Virus record (IMG/VR): IMGVR_UViG_3300018424_000087
Location: 1 to 34,618 of that record
DNA length: 34,618 nt
Reading direction: 5' to 3' (one strand)
Origin: a virus
This document shows, one piece after another, positions 6,801-15,810 of the stretch. The translations under genes and the position numbers were made by a program. Below the pieces are notes generated by a model. That model ran no database searches, had not been told where the DNA came from, and saw only the letters and a list, made by a program, of their open reading frames with translations. How positions within the stretch are numbered: the stretch's first letter is position 1; every line of letters begins with the position of its first letter.

Positions 6801-9800
6801 TCTCTGCCCAAGGAATGAAAGCTCGTCGTAAAATTCAACGGCTAATGCGTCTCCGTCCTCTCCGTAGAGTTCATTAAACTCCTCGGACATATTTTCAGAT
6901 TCAAAAGCCTTCCTGAAAGCTTCCACAACCTTCGGGCTCTGGTCTCTCATAGAGCCGTTGTAATCAAATAGGTCTTCTTTTTCAGGTATTTCAACTTCGT
7001 AAAGTTGAGATTCTATATTAAAATCATCTTTTGATATAGAATTCATAGCATTAACAAACTCTTCGCTAACAAGCCTAGCAGCATTATCTTTTACTTTTTC
7101 AGATTCATAAAAGATTCCTATATTTTTAATCCCTCTAAATACTGCGTCGCTAATTGATGTAGCTATTTCAAAAAATCTATTTGAATACCAATCATCAGTA
7201 TTTAAAATATTAAGATCTGTGTTGACTTGTTTTCTAAGGTCTGATAAAGATGCTCTTGCAATTTCATTTTCTATACTTTTTCTTACTTCGCTTCTCTGGG
7301 CATCTGTGAAATCTATGTTGTCATAAATTTTTATTTTCGATATCTCAACCGCTTTATTAGCTATGTTAAATGTTGTAAATTGCTCGTCCAGTGGGTGAAA
7401 CCCAAACTCTTCTCCCTTGTAAGTAATTTTACTTAGAGAATTCGCATAGAATCTCCCAATAGATAACAAGTCAGTGAAGTAAAGTCCCCACCCAAAGGCT
7501 TGTGCGCCCTCACCAGTACCTATGAAATCCAAACTAAACTCGTCAAAGTCTTCACTAGACCCGTGATAAGCTTTCGCTAGCCGCTCGTCATTGAAGTCTC
7601 TAACAGCTCTGTTTGTGAAATCCATCCTAGAATATTCATTTACTCTAGGGATAGACCGTTGTGCATTCGGGCTCGGCTGATTTAGCTGAGTGTAAGGGGA
7701 TACTGAAAACCTTTCTGACTCATCTGACTGCCTTATTTCGTTCTCCCACATTTCAGTAGTGGCAGTATCCGCATCCATCAGATAGTCTACAGCTTTATCG
7801 AGTGCTATTTTGTAATTTAACGCACGATCTCTAAGAGCATCAAGCTCATCGAAAACGTATTCCATCTGCTGTTCTTGACTGAGATAATCAGCTCCCATAT
7901 CTACAGCCGCTCGCCGTGCTGTTACAAAGGCTTCACTATCCATTGCCAAGCCGGTCTTAGCTTCAACAAGTCTCCTTTCAAATCTAAGTTCGTTTTCTCC
8001 TTCCCTAAGCTGTCTATACGAATCTCCATATCTTCTATTCGCTGATAGATCTAAGGAGGATCTAGAGAAAGGTTTTAAATAAGAGGGAAGTATCGAAAGG
8101 TCAGAGCCAATCATTTCAAGAACTTTATCAATTTTCTCTTCTAGCTTCTGACCTAAAGACCCTATCTCTACAGACAACTCACCCGGTATCTCAAATCTTT
8201 CCCAAACATAGTAGTCTCCAGAAGAACGATTGTTTTCTACGTCATCGGACTGCCTTATTTCGTATTCTGGCATAGACCTTTCAATCAAAGTGTATTCTGG
8301 CATAGACCTGTCAATCAAAGTGTATTTATAATTACCTTTCTGCATTGTGAAAAGAGAGTCAAGCCGCTCTGCCTCTTCCGTTACCTCGTATCCAAACTTC
8401 TCACCAAGCTGCTTAGATCCTCTTCTGTATATTTTAATTCTTGATCTTTTTTGTTTTGAATTTTCTTCTCGTGTGGTAGTAGCAGCGGAGAAGAAAATTC
8501 TTCTAGGGTTTTTTAAAAGAATAATCTCTTCCATGATATCGAAAATAGTTTTGAATATTCTGATAGACCCTAATCCATGTAAGCCAGTTACTCCGTAACC
8601 CATTTCATCATCTTTAAAAACTACGTCGTAATCTCCGCTGTCACCGTAAGTACTTGCATTTAAAGTTATAGTGACATTATTTTCCGTGGCGAACGTAGCG
8701 AGTAGGCCGCCATCCCATGAAGGCCTCATTTCATAAGGATATGGAACCGCTCGATCGACAAGCGATGCGTACCTTTCCTCAAACTCTTCTTCATTTTCCC
8801 TTAGTATAAACTCGTACTCGCCGTCTTCTGTCTTTTCTAATATGAACTCTGATCCGCCCTCGGTCCTTTCTTCAATTAACCTGTATCCATACTTCTTCGC
8901 TAGATTATTTATTCCAGCCCCGTACAGCCTTTGCCTAGTCTTTACCAGCCTGAATGTTCCGTCTGGTTCCTCTCTAAGATCTGACGCAGCATCGAAGTAA
9001 AGAGATTTAAAGTCTTTATTCTTTATAACTTCTTCTGTTAAATCAAAAACTGTAGCGAATAATCTTCTAGCTTTTCGACTGCCTAACTTGCCTGTTCTAT
9101 CAAATTGAAGCCCCGGAGAAGCTAATGCATCCTCAAACGCTACATAGTATTCTCCGTCATACCCGAAAGCATCATAGTTAATTCTTGCTAATACAGAATT
9201 TCTTTTTATATTCTTGTCTTCATCATATTCAAAACTTTCGCCGACGGGAATAAGTATCGTTGCTCTTAACGAGCTTCCGTCTTTTCCACCAATTTCTCTT
9301 TCCGTTATAGAATATTCAAATCTTTTAGATTTATCTAGAATAGAAGATAATCTTTCATCGCTGATATCATCTATTTCTACTTCTTCTGAAAGGTTGACTT
9401 GATCTGGCGATACAGAAAATGGCGACGGAGCGACGGACATTCTCTCGCCAGAACCAACGCCGCTTTCATCCTGCACCGTGTAACTGTACTCGCCCTTCTT
9501 CGCTAAAAAGAAAGATTCCTTATCTCTTACAGTTTCCTCTACGGCGTACCCGAAGTCCTTGCCCACATCCTTCATCATGCGACGGTAGATACTCGCTCTG
9601 GATGTAGATTTCTCCCCTTTCCTGTTCAGTCTGCTGGCGGAGATGCTTAACTGTTCAGGGTTCTTAGACTCCACAAATTCCCTGAGTAGGTTGTGTACAG
9701 TCTTAAAGACCCTGAGAGCGCCGATGCCTTCCTTTCCAGTGTCCCCGTAGCCAAGTAGAGATTTCTTGTCTCTATCGTCTAGATCCCTAAATTCTGCGGT

Positions 9801-12800
9801 CCAACGTATGCTGCCCCCGTCGTTGGACGCAAAGAATTCAAATCTGCTTCCTGACTCAGAAACGAAGTTTGCAATAAACTCATTTGGATTTGAGTCAGAC
9901 ACCTCATACTCATACGGATCAACCCGACCCATAAACCTTGCAAGTCTTTCATCTACATCTACAGAAAATCTTGCGTCAACATCTTCTTGCGTCGTGTCTT
10001 CTTCTGGGATCTCTATAGGCAAAGCAGGCATGAGTTTATTTCTCTGCCCCTGTATCGTTCTGACTTCGCCCCGATCCCTTGCCTGTATCTTCTTCATGCC
10101 GCTGATAACATCAGCCGCATTGACGAATCCAGCTCCGCTTAAAGCGTTGAACATCTTCTCTAAGAACATCGCTATTCTTTCGATAAGAGTTCTGGGCTTA
10201 CCAGCGATCTGCCTTCTCACCTCGGGAACGCTGTAATACTGCCGGTACATCTCTGCCACAGCTTCTTCTAGTATATATTCAGCGTCGCCCATTCCTTGAT
10301 AGGTCTGAGATGCCCAGTCGAAGAATGTCTGACCGTCTCTGTTCCTTACCCGATAAGTTGAATTGGATAAGACATTCCATTCTTGAATGGTAAATAAGTC
10401 TAAGTCTCTCATTGCATGGACTATCTCATGGTCCATGATGCTGGCAATGAGAACTCGCATCTCTTCGTTGGTCTTGGCCTTGCTGACTGCTTCTAAGCTT
10501 ATAGCTATACGCCTGAACCCATCGTCATTAGGGCTGTAAGCTCCTTCGTTGATTCCGCTAGAGCCTATCTTTTCCCTTACAGATGCAATGACTTCCTTGC
10601 TGAGATTCGCTTCTTTCAGCTTGCTATCTATAATAGATAGAATCTCTTCACCCTTCTTAACGCTCCCTTCGGGAATGCTCTTGAGAACCTTAGCTCTCTT
10701 AGATACGGGAGTGAGTCTCTCGGGTTCTGCCGGTAACACAGCCGTGGAGACAGCCGAATCAATATCTCTTAAGAATCTTCTTTGAAGTGATTGCTTCTTT
10801 CTTTCCTTTGCTCGCTCGCTGTTGGCTTCCCAGTTAGATTCTCCGGGCTCAAAGGACTTCGAGTATTCATCCTTTAATGCTTCAGCAATATCTCTAGTCG
10901 GAGCGAAGGTTATCTCGGTAACATTCACCCTCTTGTTACTGGACGGATTCTCAGATCTAGATACTTCGCCCGTAGCTCTGTTCTTGAAATAATCATAGGG
11001 TGAAACAAACTGTCGAACTGCGAACCCTTCGCCGTCTATGACAGAGAACTTACCCTTGTAAGGCTCTATCTTCTGACCGCGATAGTCCGCGAGTCTGGCC
11101 GTACCTCTCATGTATCCGGGGAGTCCGGCAGATCCAGTCTTGGATCGTTCGACTGCGGCCTTTACGTCTGAATACTTGCCGACCAGCGGGTTACCAGTTG
11201 TCTTATCGAAAACTCTATACAAAGCCCTGTTCTGGTTTAGGAACTTTGCTTCTTTCTCTGCATCCTTTTTGTTTACAGATCCACCCACAACGGTTCCATC
11301 TTCGTCCACAACGAAGAAACCATTCTGAGAATCCATAACTTCAGTCACAACATTGCCAGCGGTTGATCTGCTGAGTATTCTTTTCTTATCCACAGCACCG
11401 GCTTTGATTACCGGAGAGCCGTTCTTATTGAGTAAAGGTCTTATATCCGCGTCTTCAGAAGATTCATCCATTTTAGATCTAAACGATACGGGCGCGTATT
11501 CGCCTGCGGATTTCATTTCTTCAGTTCTTGTCTTGGATAGATCACCTCTGACAGTCGCATCTGAAACAAAAGAATTGAAATCCTCTTCGTTGAATCTTCC
11601 GGTTACTCTTTCGTAATCACCACGATTTATAGAACCAGAATCCTGAGCTTCTTCGATTAAAGCTTCGTACTGAGCTTCTGTATACTTAGGCTTTCGCGCT
11701 TTCAATGACCCCTTTTCTTCTACCGCATATCCCTTCCTCTTCATCTCTTCGATGATGGAGTTGGCTATAATCCTAGAGCCTTCGGAGTCTGCGAACTGAA
11801 CAGGAGATTCTTGATTCTTCTTGAAGAACCTATCGTTCAATCTCTTTCTTACTGCATCTGAAGTAATCTTCTGCCCACTCTTGAAACCCTTTACCGCAGA
11901 ATCAAACTCCTCTGAAGTAAACGAGGGAAGGCTTACGCCATCCCCCTCTTCATCGAAGTATGATTGAACTGTCAGTCCAGAAAGAATTGTACGCATTGCA
12001 CTACGCTCATCTTGCGTAGTCTCATTTAAGTTTGAAGTTCTTCCTCCGGTACTTCGGTACACAAAGGATTTGAAAGCATTATCGTTTGTCTTTATATTTC
12101 TAGATCTGGCAGCGTCTATGACATGAGAAGCATCCACAGGGAACTCGTCTTTGGCTCTCTGTGCTTCCCTTTCGATATTCTCTCTCTGTCCAGATAGAGC
12201 TGCTTCTTCTGCCGCTACTCTGCTTTCGTACTGGTTGAGATTATCTTTGTATCTCGCTACAGATTCTTCGTATCTTCTCTGTAGAGTATCTTCTCTTCTT
12301 TTTTCGTATCCATTTCTTATTTCCTTTTCTTTTTCGGATAGCTTTTCCCAATTATCAAATGCCTTTTTGTTGGATCTGTACGCTCTAGCAGTTCCGAATG
12401 ATCCAAACGCGCCGACAACAGGAGCGGTTCCAGCTACAACATCCATCATCTCGCTGACGAAATTTGCGTCCTCGAACGAAATGGACTCTCCAGCTTGAGC
12501 CCTTTCAAGCACGGTCTGTGCAAGCTCTGTCGGAAACTCAAGCAGAGACTCTGTGAAAGCTTCTTTTGCAGATTCCTTCAAGCTAGGGAACGTGGCTGCT
12601 CTGGCTGTCCCACCGGCTAACCTGAGGGAATCTTTCACAGACTTGGCGGCGGCGATCTGAACTCCCCTGCCAAGTCCTGAAGTTAAGGCTATCGTTATGA
12701 AGTCCATTGCTGCTTGCGGTCCAGCAGCCAAAGCGGCAGAGTATAGGGTTATGTCATCAGGCGTTACCCTGCCTTCAGGGTCCTTGCTCTCGGCAACCTC

Positions 12801-13412
12801 ATATTGTCTTTGCAAATTGTCGCCAAGGAACTGTAGGGCGAGCGTGCCAACACCCGCCAAGGTTCCTAAAGCAACCTTCGCATATGGGTTGGGTATTGCT
12901 GCACCAGCCCTAGCGAGCATGGGAACAGCCCTGCCAATCATAGATGCTGCTCTTACGCCGAGTGAAGTTTGTGCCGCAGATGAAGCAGCTAATGAGGGAA
13001 GCGTGTACGGTATTGTCTGGCCTATGGCCTGAGCGCCAAACCTATAAGCCTCTGGTAACGCTCCAGATATCCCTTCTTTCTCATAGGCTTCTACAACATC
13101 TTCTCTGGTTGTCGGTAACGGCTGAAGCTTTCTCTGCTCTTCCTGAGTGGCTCTATATATTTCCCCGGCTTCATCTAGACTTTCTTGAGATCCGAACACG
13201 TCCCCGAAGATCATACTCGGAAGAGCAGATATAGATCCCTTCAGGGATTCAACGCCAGAAAGGAAGGCATTATCCAGCCCGCCAGTCAGCCCGGTGCTTC
13301 GCCTTCTAAGTTCTTTCTCTACATCATAAAAGGAAGTACCCTTTTTAAATTCAACGATCTCACCGTTGATGGGGACTTTAAAATCTCTGTCGAGAAAACC
13401 TTCTTTAGCCAT
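3816..13412 (-). CDS. Giant polyvalent virion/ejection protein (3198 aa)
   Basis: This is one uninterrupted frame of 3198 codons. Order seen: Gly/Ala-rich hydrophobic helices (about 110-340); a coiled coil (about 350-430); a gluzincin-like peptidase with HEIVH at 995-999 and EEAVAE at 1049-1054; three divergent copies of a ~165-residue domain (about 1150-1310, 1350-1536, 1541-1697); an ADP-ribosyltransferase domain (about 1945-2250) with AYHG at 1948 and FGWGLYFTD at 1973-1981; and a long C-terminal region including a segment near 2911 (NWLITLPGQTTLKIPIPFE) resembling large polyvalent-protein domain LPD38. Polyvalent proteins are carried in virions or conjugation systems and delivered with DNA to counter host defences. 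Delivery and targets here are inferred. The gene follows the ejection-protein block and precedes lysis. AGAGG lies about 12 bases before ATG 13412. Confidence 0.85.
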   Translation of the reverse strand: MAKEGFLDRDFKVPINGEIVEFKKGTSFYDVEKELRRRSTGLTGGLDNAFLSGVESLKGSISALPSMIFGDVFGSQESLDEAGEIYRATQEEQRKLQPLPTTREDVVEAYEKEGISGALPEAYRFGAQAIGQTIPYTLPSLAASSAAQTSLGVRAASMIGRAVPMLARAGAAIPNPYAKVALGTLAGVGTLALQFLGDNLQRQYEVAESKDPEGRVTPDDITLYSAALAAGPQAAMDFITIALTSGLGRGVQIAAAKSVKDSLRLAGGTARAATFPSLKESAKEAFTESLLEFPTELAQTVLERAQAGESISFEDANFVSEMMDVVAGTAPVVGAFGSFGTARAYRSNKKAFDNWEKLSEKEKEIRNGYEKRREDTLQRRYEESVARYKDNLNQYESRVAAEEAALSGQRENIEREAQRAKDEFPVDASHVIDAARSRNIKTNDNAFKSFVYRSTGGRTSNLNETTQDERSAMRTILSGLTVQSYFDEEGDGVSLPSFTSEEFDSAVKGFKSGQKITSDAVRKRLNDRFFKKNQESPVQFADSEGSRIIANSIIEEMKRKGYAVEEKGSLKARKPKYTEAQYEALIEEAQDSGSINRGDYERVTGRFNEEDFNSFVSDATVRGDLSKTRTEEMKSAGEYAPVSFRSKMDESSEDADIRPLLNKNGSPVIKAGAVDKKRILSRSTAGNVVTEVMDSQNGFFVVDEDGTVVGGSVNKKDAEKEAKFLNQNRALYRVFDKTTGNPLVGKYSDVKAAVERSKTGSAGLPGYMRGTARLADYRGQKIEPYKGKFSVIDGEGFAVRQFVSPYDYFKNRATGEVSRSENPSSNKRVNVTEITFAPTRDIAEALKDEYSKSFEPGESNWEANSERAKERKKQSLQRRFLRDIDSAVSTAVLPAEPERLTPVSKRAKVLKSIPEGSVKKGEEILSIIDSKLKEANLSKEVIASVREKIGSSGINEGAYSPNDDGFRRIAISLEAVSKAKTNEEMRVLIASIMDHEIVHAMRDLDLFTIQEWNVLSNSTYRVRNRDGQTFFDWASQTYQGMGDAEYILEEAVAEMYRQYYSVPEVRRQIAGKPRTLIERIAMFLEKMFNALSGAGFVNAADVISGMKKIQARDRGEVRTIQGQRNKLMPALPIEIPEEDTTQEDVDARFSVDVDERLARFMGRVDPYEYEVSDSNPNEFIANFVSESGSRFEFFASNDGGSIRWTAEFRDLDDRDKKSLLGYGDTGKEGIGALRVFKTVHNLLREFVESKNPEQLSISASRLNRKGEKSTSRASIYRRMMKDVGKDFGYAVEETVRDKESFFLAKKGEYSYTVQDESGVGSGERMSVAPSPFSVSPDQVNLSEEVEIDDISDERLSSILDKSKRFEYSITEREIGGKDGSSLRATILIPVGESFEYDEDKNIKRNSVLARINYDAFGYDGEYYVAFEDALASPGLQFDRTGKLGSRKARRLFATVFDLTEEVIKNKDFKSLYFDAASDLREEPDGTFRLVKTRQRLYGAGINNLAKKYGYRLIEERTEGGSEFILEKTEDGEYEFILRENEEEFEERYASLVDRAVPYPYEMRPSWDGGLLATFATENNVTITLNASTYGDSGDYDVVFKDDEMGYGVTGLHGLGSIRIFKTIFDIMEEIILLKNPRRIFFSAATTTREENSKQKRSRIKIYRRGSKQLGEKFGYEVTEEAERLDSLFTMQKGNYKYTLIDRSMPEYTLIERSMPEYEIRQSDDVENNRSSGDYYVWERFEIPGELSVEIGSLGQKLEEKIDKVLEMIGSDLSILPSYLKPFSRSSLDLSANRRYGDSYRQLREGENELRFERRLVEAKTGLAMDSEAFVTARRAAVDMGADYLSQEQQMEYVFDELDALRDRALNYKIALDKAVDYLMDADTATTEMWENEIRQSDESERFSVSPYTQLNQPSPNAQRSIPRVNEYSRMDFTNRAVRDFNDERLAKAYHGSSEDFDEFSLDFIGTGEGAQAFGWGLYFTDLLSIGRFYANSLSKITYKGEEFGFHPLDEQFTTFNIANKAVEISKIKIYDNIDFTDAQRSEVRKSIENEIARASLSDLRKQVNTDLNILNTDDWYSNRFFEIATSISDAVFRGIKNIGIFYESEKVKDNAARLVSEEFVNAMNSISKDDFNIESQLYEVEIPEKEDLFDYNGSMRDQSPKVVEAFRKAFESENMSEEFNELYGEDGDALAVEFYDELSFLGQREQYASELLNKYGIKGHYYDAASLTPGYDPKAKNYVIYEDKAISIVKKLYAKKRPAFESDERLSIRSASIADGNTKPERLSASNKNRIVRTEPRVDRSIEQILNTLYAKPNVQESFFDKIKSIIFDDEKRKEYISRFRSAFLDKYDYIAKVNKKASLRKKDERELLASTNAHSLWLLADRSNSLTSAMINNGAVVLRGGIARIDPTKKSLTQALQPLFESNEYLYREWATWMVANRSTNIMRSGRLTPLSQEEVNRVNDYVNSSGNLQLFESVRRDYEEWNGSLVEFLKDTGVINEELARVFVKYADYIPFYRNLDLDGTGEEGVRPEIFKQILQDEGIDLTLGRVRRLKSLFPSLIDNKVPRRMKGGEQQLDDPLTGIMKNLSASITAGMKNLAAQQTMKDAVDAGIATEVFADENGYVDPAYYTVRVNGEERYFDVTDDKLVAAIEGFTRPNVSISPFFAKPASWLRESVARSPMFIFRNLFRDSVSSYVTSGVEMKPVIDTMNKFIGDLSGDRTQTYSVLENAGIVGGYDYVFEPKKFEENFRKKMRKQGMTMKKGSVDSVTPIFSRIWDSLGEASQVSDAATRQVVYEDTLQRLLNKGVGRAEAEAEAIFQAMEVLNFTRKGNNAFLNTILPTLPFFNARMQGLDVIYRSLTGEYSANRLGKEEAQASFLRRGLFLAAMTVLYTSLSIDDEEYKGATDAERDDNWLITLPGQTTLKIPIPFEVGLIFKVIPEHITRAILQDESLREAGNSVTRGIVNSLELPLTGPQAVAPIFEVLVNKSWFTGKPIVPEYMQDRPKELQAKYYTSEFAKQLSYLSPVPLSPLSVEHVLEGYAGTMGSYMLGLLDSVTSLVSGKPIMMNWRQDEIPIVGAIFQSANASEGQTQRWNDFFFSVRGIVSGLRDLEKEDPERAMEMREKYADVLSIKSSLESIQTDLNELRSMKTRVFLDKNMDDSRKRDIIDGIDNRIKQILSNTQEFTKMMPGPIPFFRGIN
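8230..9958 (-). repeat. Triplicated ~165-residue domain inside the giant protein
   Basis: Three consecutive stretches share one order of features. Each has a lead-in (ERLARFMG / ERLSSILD / ERYASLVD), a Tyr-rich strand, and 'YDVVF/YYVAF/WTAEF'. Then come G-rich 'RVFKTVH/RLFATVF/RIFKTIF' helices, a 'SISAS/YFDAAS/FFSAAT' strand, a basic 'IYRRM/RLYGAG/IYRRG' helix and a GY turn, ending 'YSYTV/YEFIL/YKYTL'. They are too divergent to be recent copies. The function of the fold is not known; the strand-helix order is reminiscent of small transferases, but I cannot assign it. Confidence 0.6.
8262..8321 (-). repeat. 30-base tandem duplication in coding sequence
   Basis: Two 30-base units (8262-8291, 8292-8321) differ at one base (8280 versus 8310). 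They add ten residues, giving consecutive copies of 'YTLI(D/E)RSMPE' just after the third repeated domain. The near identity suggests a recent event. The frame is kept. Confidence 0.9.
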
Positions 13413-13413
13413 T

Positions 13414-14877
13414 CTATCTGATCGCCTCTAGCAAATCGTTAAGACTATCCGAACTCGCGCCAATCTCTGCCATTAAACCTTCTAGTCCATACTTTTCGTA
13501 CACAGACATAAGCCTGAGTCTTTCTTGAACTTGAAGGTCTAAGCCTATTCCTGAATTAAAAAGATAGTCGTCTATCAGTTTAATAATCTGGGCATTTGCC
13601 CTGTTGTAGCCACGAGATTTTTGGTAATCTGCCTGAGCCTTAAGCAAATCTATTGCATAAGGCTGTCTCTCTTGCTGCATAGCCAGTTGGGCTTGCCTTA
13701 TGTCCATTCCTTCAAGCTCCAACGCATCACTCTGCCTCTGTCTCGCTATTTCTCTATCGCGGTCCTGCATTGCTGTGACATAATCCATACCAGCAATTCC
13801 AGCTTTTCCTAAGTCTTGACCGAGATTCCCCTTCCCGGCAGCAAGCTCAAGTCCAGCCCTAGTCATGAACTGAAACAGGGGATTGAACTCGCCCGACTTA
13901 AACCTATCTGCGATCGTCGGGTCAGCCTTGTCCGTAGCCTCGCCACTGAACGTCTCGTCTGTGCTTATTGCTGTCTCTTCTTCAGGGACGTATCCCATTT
14001 CACTGTCGGTCAGGGCGAAATATTCACGCGGTTTAATCGGTTCATTATCTCCATAGATAGAACTTCTTAACGCCTGAATTCCGCCGCCTAGTGCAGTAGC
14101 CCCATATATCCCCCTGATACGGTTTGCTTCTCTCCCAATCAGACCAGCCCTCTCTGCCTGCCATCTCGGAGGAAAATAGGTATCCGGCAGGTCGATTGCT
14201 TTATCAATATTCCTAGTTGCCCTGCTCGTTGGGAACATAGATCTGATTTTGCTCATCCCTCTTGACCCAAGCCTCTTAGCTGCGGCAATAAGGCCACGCC
14301 TTGCTACTAAGGGTCCAGCCGCTAAGCCTCCCGTTGCAACGAGCGCCAACCCCTCAAGGCCCAATAATGCAGCTTCTCCGGGGTTCTCCTTGACCCAGTT
14401 TGCAGCAGTCTCTAGTATACCTAAGTCTTCTTCTGATATATCTTCATTGGTCGATCCGCCGGGGGCGAATCCGCGAACGGAACCCCCCGATGCAAACATC
14501 GGATATTGCATAGGATCTTGCTGCATATCTGGAGCCATCGAGGCAATTCCACCCTGAGGGTAAGGAACACCCTGTCCAGCGGTTGGCATCATCCCTTGCT
14601 GCGGCATCGCCTGTTGCTGTGGCATCATCTGTTGAGCCATAGCAAGATACTGATCTATCATCGGAGGCTGGCCTGACTCCCCCTCGGCTTTCTCGCCAGC
14701 AAATTCAGCAAGCTGCTGATTCCTTCTGCCGATTTCATCCATAGCAAATACCTGAGCAACAGGGCCAGAAGCTCCCTGTGCCACCTGAGAAACTTCATCC
14801 ATAGACATATTTTTAAGCATGTCCTGAAGCTTCAGGTAATCTATTGTGCTTGACTTCGTTTGCTTGGGGAGTGCCAT
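13414..14877 (-). CDS. Virion/ejection protein, 487 aa
   Basis: The N-terminal third is helical and then very rich in Gln, Met, Pro and Gly (about residues 80-130), ending in the motif MFASGGSVRGFAPGG. A hydrophobic Gly/Ala segment follows (about 165-190, ALLGLEGLALVATGGLAAG). A basic region and a long Gln/Arg-rich coiled-coil-like helix lie at about 360-440 (MQDRDREIARQRQ). This is a common build for internal or ejected proteins of marine podoviruses; no enzymatic motif is seen. ATG 14877 has AAGG 7-8 bases upstream. The stop is one base from the ATG of the giant gene, so the two are probably made and packaged together. The exact role is not recognised. Confidence 0.65.
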   Translation of the reverse strand: MALPKQTKSSTIDYLKLQDMLKNMSMDEVSQVAQGASGPVAQVFAMDEIGRRNQQLAEFAGEKAEGESGQPPMIDQYLAMAQQMMPQQQAMPQQGMMPTAGQGVPYPQGGIASMAPDMQQDPMQYPMFASGGSVRGFAPGGSTNEDISEEDLGILETAANWVKENPGEAALLGLEGLALVATGGLAAGPLVARRGLIAAAKRLGSRGMSKIRSMFPTSRATRNIDKAIDLPDTYFPPRWQAERAGLIGREANRIRGIYGATALGGGIQALRSSIYGDNEPIKPREYFALTDSEMGYVPEEETAISTDETFSGEATDKADPTIADRFKSGEFNPLFQFMTRAGLELAAGKGNLGQDLGKAGIAGMDYVTAMQDRDREIARQRQSDALELEGMDIRQAQLAMQQERQPYAIDLLKAQADYQKSRGYNRANAQIIKLIDDYLFNSGIGLDLQVQERLRLMSVYEKYGLEGLMAEIGASSDSLNDLLEAIR

Positions 14878-14880
14878 TTT

Positions 14881-15810
14881 TTAACCTTCTTTCGATCCGA
14901 AATAAGAACCTGCTGCGCCTAAACCGGCTATCCCAAGCCCGGCGACAGTCTGGCCGAGGCCGGGTCCGCCACCACCAGACTTTGTAGTCTGATTCATTGC
15001 GCTTGCGTAGGGAGTGCCAGCCAATAAGGCAGCAAAGTAATTTAGCTGATTTCTTTTATAGTCTCTTCGATCAAGAAAATCCTGATACGCTTGATCCCTA
15101 ATAGCTTGCTCCATCTCTCGCCCTCTGACCCCAGCCTGTTGTAATGCGTTGATTCTTTCAAACGCTTGGGTTTGCTGAGTTCTGGCTAGGTTTTCAAGCT
15201 GAGTTCCAGCATCTAGCCCGAGCCTTGCGCCAGCCTGCCTCGCAGCAACGTCGGACTGAAAGGCTTGTTGCGCTTGGTCGAAAGCCTTGAATCTTGTATC
15301 AGCTTCAAACTCTCTCATAGCTCTGAAGGCTTCATCCGAGATTGCGGCGGATTCTCTTGCTCCAGCTAGGGAACCCCTTCCACCTACCACTCCAGACTTG
15401 ATGGCGGCGTCCGACGTTCTTCTTCTCCCATCCCCGAGGGCCTGCTGGTAGTCCCTCATCATGCGACTTCTTCCGAGATCTAATACATTCTCCAGATACG
15501 GGTTCATGTACTGATCTGCCATGCCCGGAAATGTGGGTGTGTTAAAACCTATATTGGATGCTTGAGTGGCTATGCCTCTCGCTTGGGCAAGTTCCGGCCT
15601 AGCGCCCTGATCGTAAATAGACTGAACACCACTAAAAGCCTCTCGCTCCATCGGGTTAAATAGAGCGATCCGCCTTCCGGGGAACTCCTTATAGGGTTCT
15701 CTGGCTAAAGCCTTTCCAGACCTTGCAATTCCTTCCCAATAAGGCTTAGACCAATCGGGTAGATCTTGAATAACTCTTTGAGTGGAGCTTCCGCCTCCGC
15801 TAGAACCCAT
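14881..15810 (-). CDS. Virion protein, probable ejection or tail component, 309 aa
   Basis: The protein begins MGSSGGGSSTQRV, has an aromatic 'PDWSKPYWEG' block, and then 'FPGRRIALFNPMEREAF', an arrangement common in marine phage virion proteins. 'YMNPYLENVLDLG' and a long Ala/Gln/Arg-rich helical region follow (about 100-260). The Gly-rich tail is hydrophobic (GLGQTVAGLGIAGLGAAG). I place the start at ATG 15810, with GGGAG about 9 bases upstream, rather than TTG 15834, because it fits the family-like start and reduces the overlap with the upstream gene to 11 bases. Helical content and a terminal hydrophobic segment would suit a protein that enters the envelope during DNA ejection. That is inference. 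Confidence 0.65.
   Translation of the reverse strand: MGSSGGGSSTQRVIQDLPDWSKPYWEGIARSGKALAREPYKEFPGRRIALFNPMEREAFSGVQSIYDQGARPELAQARGIATQASNIGFNTPTFPGMADQYMNPYLENVLDLGRSRMMRDYQQALGDGRRRTSDAAIKSGVVGGRGSLAGARESAAISDEAFRAMREFEADTRFKAFDQAQQAFQSDVAARQAGARLGLDAGTQLENLARTQQTQAFERINALQQAGVRGREMEQAIRDQAYQDFLDRRDYKRNQLNYFAALLAGTPYASAMNQTTKSGGGGPGLGQTVAGLGIAGLGAAGSYFGSKEG

Noticed and set aside
9766-10236. 156-codon rightward ORF inside the giant gene
   Set aside because: Ser/Leu-rich shadow of the giant gene with no supporting signal.
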